Positions 7,920 to 17,300 of a stretch of 64,000 nt of DNA are shown piece by piece. The number at the start of each line of letters is the position of its first letter. Position 1 is the stretch's first letter. A program made the position numbers and the translations under genes. The DNA lies in the NCBI GenBank assembly GCA_900757595.1, contig CAAEOL010000047.1, forward strand, positions 3,531 through 67,530. The letters run 5' to 3'. This DNA comes from an uncultured Collinsella sp. GTDB taxonomy: Bacteria > Actinomycetota > Coriobacteriia > Coriobacteriales > Coriobacteriaceae. The notes beneath the pieces are model-generated. The model was not told where the DNA came from. It did no database searches and was given only the letters and a program-made list of their open reading frames with translations.

Positions 7920-10103
7920 TTAGGACCAGAGGAGGTCGCTGCGAGTGATGGTGGCGCCGATGGCAAAGGGCATGCAGGCGATGACCGGATACAGGTAGCG
8001 CATGTAGGTCGAGCCGTTGCAGGGACCGATCAGACACACGGCGAGCACGCCCAGCAGCGGCACCCAAATGGCCAGCCCGCGCCACGAATGGCGGCGCAAC
8101 AGGTAGACCACCACGGCGATCATAATCCACACGTAAGTAGCCGAGCTCATGGTGAGCGAGATAAACGGGATGCGCTGTACTGCCACGCGATACAGGTTGA
8201 TCAGGTGGTCGCACCAGCGCACAACCTTGCTATCGACCGGATGGAAGTCAAAGTACTTGAGGTTATCGGGCTTCGCCATAATCTCGGCACTGCGCGCCGT
8301 GCTGTAGACCCACGCATCGCGGGCGCTCGGATAAAAGTAGCCGTAGTAGTTATTGATGAGCGCCGAGATATAGCACTCGGGATCCTTTTTGAACATCTGG
8401 GCCCACACCTCAAAATAGGCCTTGATGTCTTCCTGCGAAGCGTACTCGTTAAAGCAGTTCTTGACGGCGTCGGACTTGTCGGGGTTGTAACGGCGGCCCA
8501 GATTGTCGTACTTGAGCACACGGTCGATCACGGCACGCTCTTCGTCGGTCACCAAGCCGTCGCAAGGAGCCTCCACGATGGTACCGTCCTCCTTAACCGT
8601 GGGATTGACGCCCGAGTTGAGGCCGTCGTGCTTTTGGACGAAACGAGCCGTCTGCTGGAACGGAATCGAGAGGATTTCGCGCTTGGAACCAGGAGTGATA
8701 TCGTGCGCCGGCATAAAGACCTTGGTGAAGTACATATTAGAGGCAAGGCAGAGTCCAAGCACCGCAAGAACTCCCACCCAGCGGAAACGCGAGATGGCGC
8801 CCGAAGGCGCAGCGCCGGCCTGCTTGACTGCACGACGAGCCACATGCGCGTCCCATGCGCAAAACGCCGCTGCGATTACGCATGCCGCCAGGGGAAACAC
8901 CAGGCCGCCGTTGCGCAGAAACGTGGAACCCATGGCACCCAGAGCGAGCAGCAGCCAGTCATGGCGCGCAAAGAGCACGGGCCTCTGTTCGCCCGCACGC
9001 TCGGCATTGGCATCGCGACGGGGCAGGCCGCAGGCCACGAGCTTCACGGTCTGCACCAACAGCACCAAAAACGCGTCGGCAAACAGCACATCTTTGGTAA
9101 GCAGGGCCGCGTAGTTGGAGAACATGGGCATAAACACAAAGAACAGCAAGATCACGCCGCGGATCGGCAAGCTCACGCCCAGCTTGCGCAGCGACGAGAT
9201 GGAATAGGCCATGCAGGCGGCCGTAATGACGAACTGAGCGCAGGTGTAGATGGCAAGACCTGCGTTGGCACTGTTGAACAGTGAAAGCCCCAGCTGGACG
9301 CACGAACCGATGATAGCCGTGTGTACCACGGGGTGATGTCCGTTGAGCAACACATTGGGATTGAGCAGACGCAGGTAGTCACTCGTGCCGTTGGGGTAGT
9401 TGAACCACTGGCGAATCTGCGCACCCGTATCTCCCATAAAAAGGCCGGGCAGCGAAGCGATAAGTGTGGGCGCCCAGGCGATCACAAGCACCAGGAAGGG
9501 CCCGGCAAAGGGATGGACCGAGAGCACGGCGTGAGCCACACGCCATACGCGGCCAAAGTGCGCTTCGGAAAACGGAATGCGCCGAGAGCTCAGCCAATCT
9601 AGACACTCAAAAGCCAGGTAGAAGGCAACGACCGCCAAGAGCATCCAGCCCGCACCGCCTATCCAGGCGCAGATGATGCGGGCCTTGTCGCCGAGTACGA
9701 TCTCGGCAGAATCGGTGAGGTCGTAGCTGCGGCCAAACACCATGCAGACGGCAAAGAACAGCGACGGAAGGATCACCGAAGGACGCCAAGCATCGCCGCG
9801 GCCAAAGAATACGTAGCGAAACGGCAGAGTGAGCAGGCAGGCAAGCGCAAGCAGCATGACCGCGTCGGTATGGCCGGCAAACGAGAGGAGCACCTCGTAG
9901 CACACGTACAGCATGCCCGAGGCTTTGGGGTCAATCGCCAAGACTGCGTTGCTCGACACCGGGGCAGGATCGATGGAAAACGCCGTGGTCGCCAACAGCG
10001 CGAGCAGAAATGCGATGAGCGTCTGCTTGGCGGGGTAGCGCTTAAACCAGACGATGCGGGCAGCGTCGCGCGCAGCCGTTGTGGAGAGGTCGGAATCCTT
10101 CAC
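7920..10103 (-). CDS. DUF6020-family multi-pass membrane protein
   Basis: 727 residues from a GTG at 10103 with AAAGG upstream. About ten hydrophobic helices fill residues 25-440. An extracellular-type soluble region follows (about 450-640, rich in Asp/Asn/Tyr), then two or three helices near the C-terminus. The segments LLNPNVLLNGHHPVVHTAI and LLTKDVLFADAFLVLLVQ, together with the overall plan, resemble DUF6020 and related GT-C-like membrane proteins, which are thought to act on surface polysaccharides. No catalytic residues can be assigned with confidence. Start of the gene is 80 bases from the lgt stop on the same strand. Confidence 0.7.
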   Translation of the reverse strand: MKDSDLSTTAARDAARIVWFKRYPAKQTLIAFLLALLATTAFSIDPAPVSSNAVLAIDPKASGMLYVCYEVLLSFAGHTDAVMLLALACLLTLPFRYVFFGRGDAWRPSVILPSLFFAVCMVFGRSYDLTDSAEIVLGDKARIICAWIGGAGWMLLAVVAFYLAFECLDWLSSRRIPFSEAHFGRVWRVAHAVLSVHPFAGPFLVLVIAWAPTLIASLPGLFMGDTGAQIRQWFNYPNGTSDYLRLLNPNVLLNGHHPVVHTAIIGSCVQLGLSLFNSANAGLAIYTCAQFVITAACMAYSISSLRKLGVSLPIRGVILLFFVFMPMFSNYAALLTKDVLFADAFLVLLVQTVKLVACGLPRRDANAERAGEQRPVLFARHDWLLLALGAMGSTFLRNGGLVFPLAACVIAAAFCAWDAHVARRAVKQAGAAPSGAISRFRWVGVLAVLGLCLASNMYFTKVFMPAHDITPGSKREILSIPFQQTARFVQKHDGLNSGVNPTVKEDGTIVEAPCDGLVTDEERAVIDRVLKYDNLGRRYNPDKSDAVKNCFNEYASQEDIKAYFEVWAQMFKKDPECYISALINNYYGYFYPSARDAWVYSTARSAEIMAKPDNLKYFDFHPVDSKVVRWCDHLINLYRVAVQRIPFISLTMSSATYVWIMIAVVVYLLRRHSWRGLAIWVPLLGVLAVCLIGPCNGSTYMRYLYPVIACMPFAIGATITRSDLLWS

Positions 10104-10143
10104 AGTCCGAAAGCCTTTCTAGAAACCTATCAAACTCGGCAAG

Positions 10144-10178
10144 ACCACCACAAAGGTGCCTGTCCCCTTTGTGGTGGT
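10144..10178 (-). repeat. ACAGG-loop hairpin, copy 3 (8 nt from lgt stop)
   Basis: A perfect 12-bp stem ACCACCACAAAG/CTTTGTGGTGGT encloses the loop GTGCCTGTCCC (11 nt). A short TTTGGTGG spacer separates it from the TAA stop of lgt at 10187-10189. Confidence 0.9.
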
Positions 10179-10186
10179 TTTGGTGG

Positions 10187-11008
10187 TTAGGCGTCCAGGT
10201 AGACGCGCTGGGGCTGGTTGCGGCGACGGGCGAAAATGATGAGCGCCAGGCCGGCGATCACGAGCGGCAAACTCAGCAGCTGACCCATGGTGATGACGCC
10301 TCCCAGCAGATAACCCAACTGGGCATCGGGCACGCGCACGAACTCAACGAGAAAGCGGACGATGCCGTACCCCATCACGAACACGCCCATAAACGTACCC
10401 TGGGGCAGCAGCGGCTTTTTGCGGCTGAGCACCTGTAAAAAACAGAAGAGCACGACGCCCTCAAGAAACGCCTCGTAGAGCTGGGAGGGATGGCGCGGCA
10501 TATCGCCCGCGGTGCCGCCAAAGACCACACCCCAGGGCAGATCGGTCGGCTTACCCCACAGCTCACCGTTGACGAAATTGGCACAACGGCCCAGGCACAG
10601 GGCCAGCGGGGCACCGATCACAGCAAGGTCGGCGATGGTCCAGGCGTCGAGCTTATACATGCGGCACACGATGATGCCGCCCAAGATGCCGCCCACCAGG
10701 CCGCCGTGGAAGCTCATACCCCCCTCGTTGGTGGCAAAGATCTCGAGCGGATGGGCCCAATAGTAGCCATCGCCGTAAAAGACGACGTAAAACAGGCGCG
10801 CGCCGATAATGAGACCAAAGACCGCGCCGACCACGACGCTCGTCAGGTCATCGATCGTGATGTCGAAGCCCCAACGACGTTGCGTGCGGTACATAACGAC
10901 CGCCGTGAGCAGAGCGCCGACCACATAGGCCAGACCGTACCAGTAGATCGTGATGGGGCCCGCCGAGATCGCAACGGGGTCAAGCATATGGTAGAGGTCG
11001 TTGAGCAT
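10187..11008 (-). CDS. lgt: Prolipoprotein diacylglyceryl transferase
   Basis: 273 residues, seven transmembrane segments. It transfers diacylglycerol from phosphatidylglycerol to the lipobox cysteine of prelipoproteins. The signature appears as GRCANFVNGELWG, with RHPSQLYEA and SFHGGLVGGILGG as further conserved Lgt segments. The length fits the family. AGGGGA precedes the ATG. It would act on lipoproteins such as the amino-acid binding protein encoded at 32705. Confidence 0.95.
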   Translation of the reverse strand: MLNDLYHMLDPVAISAGPITIYWYGLAYVVGALLTAVVMYRTQRRWGFDITIDDLTSVVVGAVFGLIIGARLFYVVFYGDGYYWAHPLEIFATNEGGMSFHGGLVGGILGGIIVCRMYKLDAWTIADLAVIGAPLALCLGRCANFVNGELWGKPTDLPWGVVFGGTAGDMPRHPSQLYEAFLEGVVLFCFLQVLSRKKPLLPQGTFMGVFVMGYGIVRFLVEFVRVPDAQLGYLLGGVITMGQLLSLPLVIAGLALIIFARRRNQPQRVYLDA

Positions 11009-11034
11009 ATCGATCCCCTGCTCCCTACATACAA

Positions 11035-11067
11035 ATGCGGCCGCGGGCCTTGCGCTCGCAGCCGCAT
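11035..11067 (-). terminator. Hairpin between nfu and lgt
   Basis: ATGCGGC and GCCGCAT pair around a GC-rich loop. On the minus strand it is followed by TTTG. Probable weak terminator. Confidence 0.5.
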
Positions 11068-11116
11068 ATCTGGGCGTAACGTCTATGCGGAGCGTACCGT
11101 CCGCAGCTTTCGCATC

Positions 11117-11395
11117 TTAGAACGGCGCGTACTCGTCGTACAGGTCCTCGGCCTCGCCGGAAGCATTGACCTGCTCAACGCGGGTAACGCCGGGCACGTG
11201 CTCCTTCAGGATGCGCTCGATGCCCATCGACAGGGTCAGCGAGCTCATGGGGCAACCGGCGCAGGCGCCCTGCAGTTCCAGCTTGACAACGCCCTCGTCG
11301 TCGACGCCCACATACTCCATATCGCCGCCGTCGGCCTGCAGGTTGGGGCGAATCTCTTCAAGAACCTTCTTAAGCAGCTCTTCGTTAACAGCCAC
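11117..11395 (-). CDS. NifU C-terminal domain (Nfu-type) Fe-S scaffold/carrier
   Basis: 92 residues from a GTG at 11395 with AAAGGAG upstream. The protein is a stand-alone NifU_C domain with the CxxC cluster-binding pair at residues 45 and 48 (GACAGCPMSS). LQADGGDMEYV is the usual opening of the domain. Such proteins assemble or carry [4Fe-4S] clusters to target enzymes, here plausibly the radical SAM enzyme and the dehydratase activator in this window (inference). The full-length NifU N-terminal domains are absent, as is usual for Nfu. Confidence 0.92.
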   Translation of the reverse strand: MAVNEELLKKVLEEIRPNLQADGGDMEYVGVDDEGVVKLELQGACAGCPMSSLTLSMGIERILKEHVPGVTRVEQVNASGEAEDLYDEYAPF

Positions 11396-11566
11396 AGGGG
11401 CTCCTTTCTCACAATAACGCGGGCATGCCCGCGGACAGAAGCTATGTTACTACAGCCATGTACCCGCTCACGAGCCGTCCATGCGCGCAGACGCGACTTT
11501 CACGAGTAGTCAATTTGGGACGGGTCTCTTGTTGGCTGTTTTGCCGCCAGCTGGCGTTGGCACGCG

Positions 11567-12091
11567 CTACTGCTGAGCCTGTCCCCCGGTACCAATCTGG
11601 ACATCGACGATGACCTGGCGGTAGCTGATGCCGCAAGAGTCGAGAATGCGGCGGCTGATACGGCCGTCATCGGTATCGGCATACTTATTGTCCAGGTAGA
11701 CGACCTCGCCCACGCCCACCTGCGCCAGGATCTTGGCGCAGTCGTGGCACGGAAACAGCGTGACGTAGACCGTGGAACCCTCAAGGTCCTTGAGCGAGCC
11801 GCGGTAGTTGAGCACGGCGTTGGCCTCGGCATGCACCACGTAGTTGTGCTTATCCTGCAACGGGTCGTCGCTCGTGCCCCACGGGAAAAAGTCGTCGTTG
11901 AGCGCTGAGGGCGTACCGTTGTAGCCCACCGAAAGGATGCGGTGGTTGGTGTTGGCGATGCACGCGCCCACCTGCGTGTTGGGGTCCTTACTGCGGCGCT
12001 GCGCGGCGATGGCCACGCTCATAAAGAACTCATCCCAGCTAATGACGTCGCGGCGCTTGCCCGACGCGGTTTGATGAAGATCGTCCGACAT
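11567..12091 (-). CDS. Deoxycytidylate (dCMP) deaminase
   Basis: 174 residues from the ATG at 12091, which has GGAGG eight bases upstream; the longer frame to 12127 lacks a site. It belongs to the zinc cytidine/dCMP deaminase family, with HAE at residues 87-89 and PCHDC at 114-118 as zinc ligands and catalytic glutamate, preceded by SKDPNTQVGACI and VGYNGTP, which are typical of ComEB-type dCMP deaminases. It makes dUMP for thymidylate synthesis. The 3' end carries a short Gln/Gly tail. Confidence 0.93.
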   Translation of the reverse strand: MSDDLHQTASGKRRDVISWDEFFMSVAIAAQRRSKDPNTQVGACIANTNHRILSVGYNGTPSALNDDFFPWGTSDDPLQDKHNYVVHAEANAVLNYRGSLKDLEGSTVYVTLFPCHDCAKILAQVGVGEVVYLDNKYADTDDGRISRRILDSCGISYRQVIVDVQIGTGGQAQQ

Positions 12092-12173
12092 GGCAGACAC
12101 CTCCGAAATCGCAATAGTTTGACCCATTGTAGCAGGTGAAAGGTAGGGGCGCTTATCCCACCAGCCCCCCGCC

Positions 12174-13025
12174 CTACGCGCGGCGGGGCTTTTGGTTGAT
12201 GTGGTAGAGCTCGGCGAGACCCCGCAGCGTCAACGCGTCATCGACCGTCAGGCTATGGCCGACCAGCGCCGCAAGTGCCTCGGCATCGTCGCCGGTAATG
12301 ACGATTGGCACATCACCCTCCCCCGCGGCCTTGGTCGCGCGCATCTCGGCAAGCACCATGTCGAGCATGCCGTCGATGCGGGCCACCTCGCCCAGAACCA
12401 CGCCCGAGCGCATGGCCTCACGCGTGTTGCGGCCGATGACGTGTGTCGGCGCCGAGGGCTCAACCTGAGGCAGGCGCGCTGCTGCCGCCGAAAGTGAGCG
12501 GGCGCCGAGCGCCAGCCCCGGCGCGATAACGCCGCCGGCAAAGGTACCGTGCGCGTCGATGACCTCGATATTGGTCGTGGTGCCTAGGTCGATCACGATG
12601 CACGGCGAGCCGTAGACGGCGCGGGCCGCCACGGCATCGGCGATGCGGTCGGGGCCGATTTCGGCCGGATCGTCGTAGTGCACGGGCATGCCGGTCTTAA
12701 GTCCCGGCCCCACGGTGAGCACGCGCCCCGTGCAGGTGCGGGAAAGCGCCGCCTTCCACGGGCGCTCGAGCGCCGGGACCACGCAGCTCAGCACAGCAGC
12801 CGCAGGCACAAGCGCACCTGGCATGCCCGCATCGGCCGCCAGCGCGGCCATGACCTGCACGAGACGCATGCGCGCCTCGTCTGCTGTGATGCTCGACGGC
12901 GTGGTGATCTCGCACGTCGCAAGCGGACATTCCTGCGCCGCGGCCGAATCCTCTGCAAACAGGCCAAAGCGAATGAACGTGTTGCCCACGTCGACCGTCA
13001 ATATATATGCGCACCCATTAAGCAT
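12174..13025 (-). CDS. coaX: Type III pantothenate kinase
   Basis: 283 residues from the ATG at 13025, with AAAGGAG nine bases upstream. It catalyses the first step of coenzyme A synthesis. The ASKHA-fold phosphate motif is TVDVGNTFIRFGLF, the central motif is GPDRIADAVAA, and IDLGTTTNIEVID is the second phosphate loop. The Asp in the first motif is the catalytic base. Family length is about 255-265; this copy is slightly longer in the middle. A short gap separates it from the dCMP deaminase gene on the same strand. Confidence 0.94.
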   Translation of the reverse strand: MLNGCAYILTVDVGNTFIRFGLFAEDSAAAQECPLATCEITTPSSITADEARMRLVQVMAALAADAGMPGALVPAAAVLSCVVPALERPWKAALSRTCTGRVLTVGPGLKTGMPVHYDDPAEIGPDRIADAVAARAVYGSPCIVIDLGTTTNIEVIDAHGTFAGGVIAPGLALGARSLSAAAARLPQVEPSAPTHVIGRNTREAMRSGVVLGEVARIDGMLDMVLAEMRATKAAGEGDVPIVITGDDAEALAALVGHSLTVDDALTLRGLAELYHINQKPRRA

Positions 13026-13217
13026 CGTCGGCGCTCCTTTCGTCTGCCCAGCAGTATATCGCCTACCTAAACCAGTCATCCCAAAATGACTAGCTTGCGG
13101 CTATACTGGTGCGCGGTCGTTTGCGAGCTCACGCGGCGACCCTTGGTAACCCGACTTCCCGCGCCGTATCCGTAACGGCGCTCCCGGGGGAAGCGGATAT
13201 ACGCAAAGGAGTTTTAT

Positions 13218-14921
13218 ATGAGCAATCCCTCGAACCGCGCTTCGATGCGCGGGCAACTCACGCTGCGCGGCGTCGTCATCGGCGTCCTTGGCTGCGTGAT
13301 CATCACGGCAAGCTCGGCCTACACCGCCCTCAAGATGGGCGCACTCCCCTGGCCGATCGTCTTCGCTGCCGTCATCTCGCTGTTCTTCCTTAAGCTCATG
13401 GGCAACGCCAGCCTCAACGAGGCCAACGTCACCCACACCATCATGTCCGCAGGCGCCATGGTCGCCGGCGGTCTGGCGTTTACCATCCCGGGCGCCTGGA
13501 TGCTGGGCTATGCCGACCAGATCAGCTGGCTCGACATGTTTATCGTGGCACTCGCCGGCACTATCCTGGGCCTGCTGGCCACAGCACTCATTCACCGTCA
13601 CTTTATCGTGGACGCCGCGCTGGAGTTCCCCACCGGCAACGCCGCAGCTCAGACCCTGCGCGCGACCGAGGCCGGCGGCAAGACCGGCAAGCAGCTCTTT
13701 GGCTCCATGGCCATCGCCGGCATCTACAGCGTGCTGCGCGATGCTCTGGGCATTGTGCCCAGTATGCTGTGCACGCTCAACATCCCTGGCGTGACCTTTG
13801 CCATCTACAACTCGCCCATGCTGCTCTCCGTCGGCTTCCTTGTGGGCTTCGCCCCGGTCGCGTTCTGGTTTGCCGGCGCGCTGCTGGGCAATTTTGGCAT
13901 CATTGTCGGCGGCACCGCTGCCGGTCTGTTTGACGTTATGACCGCACAGGGCATTGTTAAGTCCCTGGGTATGGGCCTCATGATGGGCTTTGGCGTCGCC
14001 GTCGTCCTCAAGGACATCTTGCCGCAGGTCGCCGGTATCGTCCGCGGCCTCGCCGCCGACAGCTCCACCGACACCGACGAGCAGTCGCTCATCTCGGGCT
14101 CCCTTAAGCTCGACGCCGGTATCATCGGCCTGGGCGCTGCCGCCATCGCCGTGATCATCGCCATCGTGCTCGACCTTGGCCCCGTTCCGGCCGTCATCGT
14201 GACGCTGTTCACCTTTGTCACCACCATCATGAGCGCACAGAGCTGCGGCCAGACGGGCATCGACCCCATGGAGATCTTTGGCCTCATCGTTATGCTCATC
14301 GTGGCTGCCTTCGCACAGATCGCTCAGGTCAAGCTGTTCTTTATCGCCGGCATCGTAGCCGTGGCATGCGGCCTTGCAGGCGACGTCATGAACGACTTTA
14401 AGGCCGGCGCCGTGCTGGGCACCAACCCGCGTGCGCAGTGGATCGGCCAGGCCATCGGCGGCATCGTGGGCGCCCTGGTCGCCGCCGCCGTCATGGTCGC
14501 GCTCGTCACCGCCTATGGTCCGGACGCCTTTGGCCCCGACAAGAGCTTTGTAGCCGCGCAGGCAAGCGTGGTCGCCACCATGGTCTCGGGCATCCCGAGC
14601 GTGCCGTGGTTTGCGGGCGGCTTTATCGCCGGCATCGTCATGTACTGGCTCGGCATTCCGGCCATGATGATCGGCCTGGGCGTGTACCTGCCGTTCTACA
14701 TGTCACTCACGGCATTCCTGGGCTCCTGCGTCAAGCTCGCCTACGACAAATGGTCCGCCCACCGCGACGCCACCGCTGGTCTTTCTGACGAGGAGAGGGC
14801 TGCCAAGGACGCCGCCTTCCAGGAGCAGGGCTTGGTCGTTGCCAGCGGCCTGCTGGGCGGCGAGTCCATCGTCGGCGTTATCCTGGCATTTGTCTCCGTG
14901 GGCCTGAGCCTGCTGGGGTAG
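13218..14921 (+). CDS. OPT/YSL-family oligopeptide or metal-chelate transporter
   Basis: 567 residues, about 14-16 transmembrane helices, no soluble domain. The start SMRGQLTLRGVVIGVLGC and the segment PTGNAAAQTLRATEAGGK are characteristic of bacterial OPT transporters, which take up peptides or metal chelates by proton symport. The ATG has AAAGGAG eight bases upstream. It stands alone on the plus strand between coaX and the DUF389 gene. The substrate is not evident. Bacterial members are often a little longer (600-650 residues). Confidence 0.85.
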   Translation: MSNPSNRASMRGQLTLRGVVIGVLGCVIITASSAYTALKMGALPWPIVFAAVISLFFLKLMGNASLNEANVTHTIMSAGAMVAGGLAFTIPGAWMLGYADQISWLDMFIVALAGTILGLLATALIHRHFIVDAALEFPTGNAAAQTLRATEAGGKTGKQLFGSMAIAGIYSVLRDALGIVPSMLCTLNIPGVTFAIYNSPMLLSVGFLVGFAPVAFWFAGALLGNFGIIVGGTAAGLFDVMTAQGIVKSLGMGLMMGFGVAVVLKDILPQVAGIVRGLAADSSTDTDEQSLISGSLKLDAGIIGLGAAAIAVIIAIVLDLGPVPAVIVTLFTFVTTIMSAQSCGQTGIDPMEIFGLIVMLIVAAFAQIAQVKLFFIAGIVAVACGLAGDVMNDFKAGAVLGTNPRAQWIGQAIGGIVGALVAAAVMVALVTAYGPDAFGPDKSFVAAQASVVATMVSGIPSVPWFAGGFIAGIVMYWLGIPAMMIGLGVYLPFYMSLTAFLGSCVKLAYDKWSAHRDATAGLSDEERAAKDAAFQEQGLVVASGLLGGESIVGVILAFVSVGLSLLG

Positions 14922-14944
14922 GCCGAACAACAACGCGCCAACGC

Positions 14945-14984
14945 AAAGCGCGGGGTCGGAGCCAAACCGGCCCTGCGCTTTTTG
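14945..14984 (+). terminator. Terminator after the OPT transporter
   Basis: AAAGCGC...GCGCTTT with an inner GG/CC pairing is followed by TTTTTG on the plus strand. Confidence 0.8.
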
Positions 14985-15135
14985 TCTATTTGACTCTTAT
15001 GATCCTCACGACGTTTTTAGTCATGCCGATTGGCCTGACTTCCAGGTCAACAAGCCTTGTCTGACACCTCGCTCAGCGCGGTGTAGAGTAAGGGTGACGG
15101 GCGGGATACACGGCCCGTGCCAAAACGAGGTGGAC

Positions 15136-16275
15136 ATGGAACTCGACAAACAACAGATTAAGCGACTGCGTGAGCGCCATCACCGACGCCACGATATTCG
15201 GCCCCTTCACACCAAGGCCGCCGATGAGGCCGCACGCTTCTTAAAGCGCGCGTTCAACATTCGCGAGGGACGCGCGCCCTATCACGTGATCCGCAAGCGT
15301 TTTGTAAACGGGGCGCGCCTGACTGGCTCCCACCTATGCATCCTCATCATCGCCATGTTGATCGCAAGTATTGGCCTCGATATCGACTCAGACATCGCCA
15401 TCGTGGGCGCCATGCTCATCTGCCCGCTCATGGGATCGGTCCTTGCCATGGCATACGGCGTCGCCACGCTCGACCGCGAGATTACCGTCGAAGCCGTCGC
15501 CAGCCTTGCGCTGCAAATGACCTTTTGCCTGGTCACGTCCACGCTGTATTTTAAGCTCTCGCCCCTTGGCACCACCACGGCCGCCATCATCGACAACTCG
15601 ACGCCCACCGTATGGGACCTCGCTGTCGCACTCGCCGGCGGCTTTGCAGGCGGCCTAGGCAACTCACGCGACCAGGAGCCAGCAACGCTTATCGCGGGCG
15701 TGGCCGTGGCAACCGCGCTCATGCCGCCCCTGTGCGCGGCGGGCTATGGCATCGCCATCGCAAGCGGGTCGCTGTTTCTCTCGGCGCTCTACGAGTTTGG
15801 CATCAACGTTGTCTTTATCGCGCTGGCTGCCGAAGCCGTGCTGCTTCTTTTGCGCGTGCCGCTCAAGCGCGACCTCAACGGCGACGGCATTGTGACCGCC
15901 GAAGAAGATGCCGAGGTCAACGAGCTATCGCGCAAGGTGCGCCGCCGCATCATCGTGGGCACGGTGATCTTTGCCATCCCCTGCATCGTTATGACCGCGG
16001 GTTCCATCGGTTCGGCGCAGGCCGGCGTGCAGGACGGCTACGGCGTCACCGAAACCACGCGCGAGCTTGCGGCGGTGCTGCCAGGCTTTAAGGATTACAC
16101 CGTCGCCGTCGAGACCTCGGCTACCGAGGACGACAAGGAGGGCCTTGTCGAGCGTGAGATTGTCGCCCACGTAACGACAAGCAAGGCGCTCGGGGCACAC
16201 GACCGCCACGTCGCCCGCAAACTCATCGACCTCAACGTGCCCGAGCTCGATCGCGTGGAGTTCGATGTGAAGTGA
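15136..16275 (+). CDS. DUF389 membrane protein with an EF-hand-like loop
   Basis: 379 residues from the ATG at 15136 (GAGG upstream), not the frame's first possible start at 15094. A basic, His-rich N-terminus is followed by about six hydrophobic helices. VGAMLICPLMGSVLAMAYG and the SRDQEPATLIAGVAVATALMPP region are the DUF389 hallmarks. Residues 246-257 read DLNGDGIVTAEE, which fits the 12-residue EF-hand calcium loop at positions 1, 3, 5, 6, 8 and 12, and lies in a hydrophilic loop between helices. A soluble C-terminal domain of about 90 residues ends the protein. Function of the family is unknown. Confidence 0.9.
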   Translation: MELDKQQIKRLRERHHRRHDIRPLHTKAADEAARFLKRAFNIREGRAPYHVIRKRFVNGARLTGSHLCILIIAMLIASIGLDIDSDIAIVGAMLICPLMGSVLAMAYGVATLDREITVEAVASLALQMTFCLVTSTLYFKLSPLGTTTAAIIDNSTPTVWDLAVALAGGFAGGLGNSRDQEPATLIAGVAVATALMPPLCAAGYGIAIASGSLFLSALYEFGINVVFIALAAEAVLLLLRVPLKRDLNGDGIVTAEEDAEVNELSRKVRRRIIVGTVIFAIPCIVMTAGSIGSAQAGVQDGYGVTETTRELAAVLPGFKDYTVAVETSATEDDKEGLVEREIVAHVTTSKALGAHDRHVARKLIDLNVPELDRVEFDVK

Positions 16276-16350
16276 TGCCGGCGCGGGATGAATGCTCGCA
16301 CGGACGCAAGTTACGACGAGGCGCAGACGCGATACGGACACGAGCAAATT

Positions 16351-16389
16351 GCGGGGTGCAGTTCACACCCGAGCCCCGCTCGCTGTTTT
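16351..16389 (+). terminator. Terminator after the DUF389 gene
   Basis: GCGGGG and CCCCGC pair around a nested GGTG/CACC stem; TTTTATT follows. Confidence 0.7.
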
Positions 16390-16400
16390 ATTGCCGTGAA

Positions 16401-16850
16401 TCAGGCGTCCGCATCGACATCGCCAGACTCCACCGTAAACGCCGGATCGGTGCTCACAAGATAAAATCGGGTCACCTTAGTATTTCTAATTAGGTAAATC
16501 TGCCCCTGATTGCGTCGGCGCGATATATACGCAACGTGAACCGTGCCGAATTCTTCGCCGTTTTCCTTCTTTAATACCAGGATATTGGGATCATCCGTAC
16601 GCTTAAACTGCCCGTCAACGCAGCTGCCGTCTTTGTCGACCAGTTGCCAACGATGGTTATCCTCTTCAAGAAAGGCCAGGGTTTCCAGACTTGTTTTGTC
16701 ATCCCGATAGTAACCGTCAATGGCAAAGCCTTCGGAAACGCATTCCTGCATATAGGATGTTTCTCGATTTATAGCAAACTGCCCTGCAGCGCCCAGGAGC
16801 ACAGCCAGGCAAACCACTGCAAGGGTTATCGAAATAACACGGCGATCCAT
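16401..16850 (-). CDS. Small membrane-anchored or exported protein, unknown function
   Basis: 149 residues. One N-terminal hydrophobic helix (ISITLAVVCLAVLLGAAGQFA) acts as an anchor or uncleaved signal. The rest is a small beta-rich domain with DGYYRDDKTSLETLAFLEED and a central DGSCVDGQFKRTDD turn, ending in an acidic tail. I do not recognise the family. No clear Shine-Dalgarno precedes the ATG. Codon use is less GC-biased than in the flanking genes, which with the AT-richer upstream region hints at acquired DNA. Confidence 0.6.
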   Translation of the reverse strand: MDRRVISITLAVVCLAVLLGAAGQFAINRETSYMQECVSEGFAIDGYYRDDKTSLETLAFLEEDNHRWQLVDKDGSCVDGQFKRTDDPNILVLKKENGEEFGTVHVAYISRRRNQGQIYLIRNTKVTRFYLVSTDPAFTVESGDVDADA

Positions 16851-17083
16851 GTTAGCCCAACCGATAGTTGTTTAACGGAGCACGAAACATACCTGGAACC
16901 TCCGATATCAGGGCAAACGTCACCTACGGCCTGCCGGCAATCATATGTTTCCAACATCAAACCATATGGTTACAACTCGTTGGAGATAGGTTCCATGAAC
17001 GGACGGTAATTTGCGGCGAACGGCTACATATGTTCATTATCTCAGGGTTCCGGAGGCTATTTTTGGCGCCACCGAGGCATTGT

Positions 17084-17214
17084 TTTCGGAAGTATGCGGC
17101 AAATTCCGGAACTCTCGAGCATACCCCGGTTTTTCGCCAATAAAACCGCAGGTACAGAGCTTGGACATATCCAGTGTGCTCGGCCTATTCAAATTTTGCC
17201 GCATACTTCCGAAA
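17084..17214. repeat. 20-bp perfect inverted repeat, 91-nt spacer
   Basis: TTTCGGAAGTATGCGGCAAA at 17084-17103 is exactly complementary to 17195-17214. A second short pair (CGAGCA/TGCTCG) lies inside the spacer. There is no open frame of note inside. It could be the ends of a small non-autonomous element or a structured RNA. Confidence 0.85.
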
Positions 17215-17271
17215 TCCGAGTCCGCTGAAAGCGCCTGCAACGCCATTTGCGCAACATATGTCCAGCAAAAA

Positions 17272-17300
17272 CGGGTGGTAGCCGGCACGGCTACCACCCG
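17272..17300 (-). terminator. Terminator of the acyl-CoA dehydratase activase gene
   Basis: A perfect 12-bp stem (CGGGTGGTAGCC with its complement) and 5-nt loop; on the minus strand TTTTTG follows. Confidence 0.9.

Noticed and set aside
13101..13601. Minus-strand open frame of 166 codons over the start of the OPT transporter gene
   Set aside because: Overlaps the start and ribosome site of a clear membrane-protein gene; composition is that of a complementary shadow.
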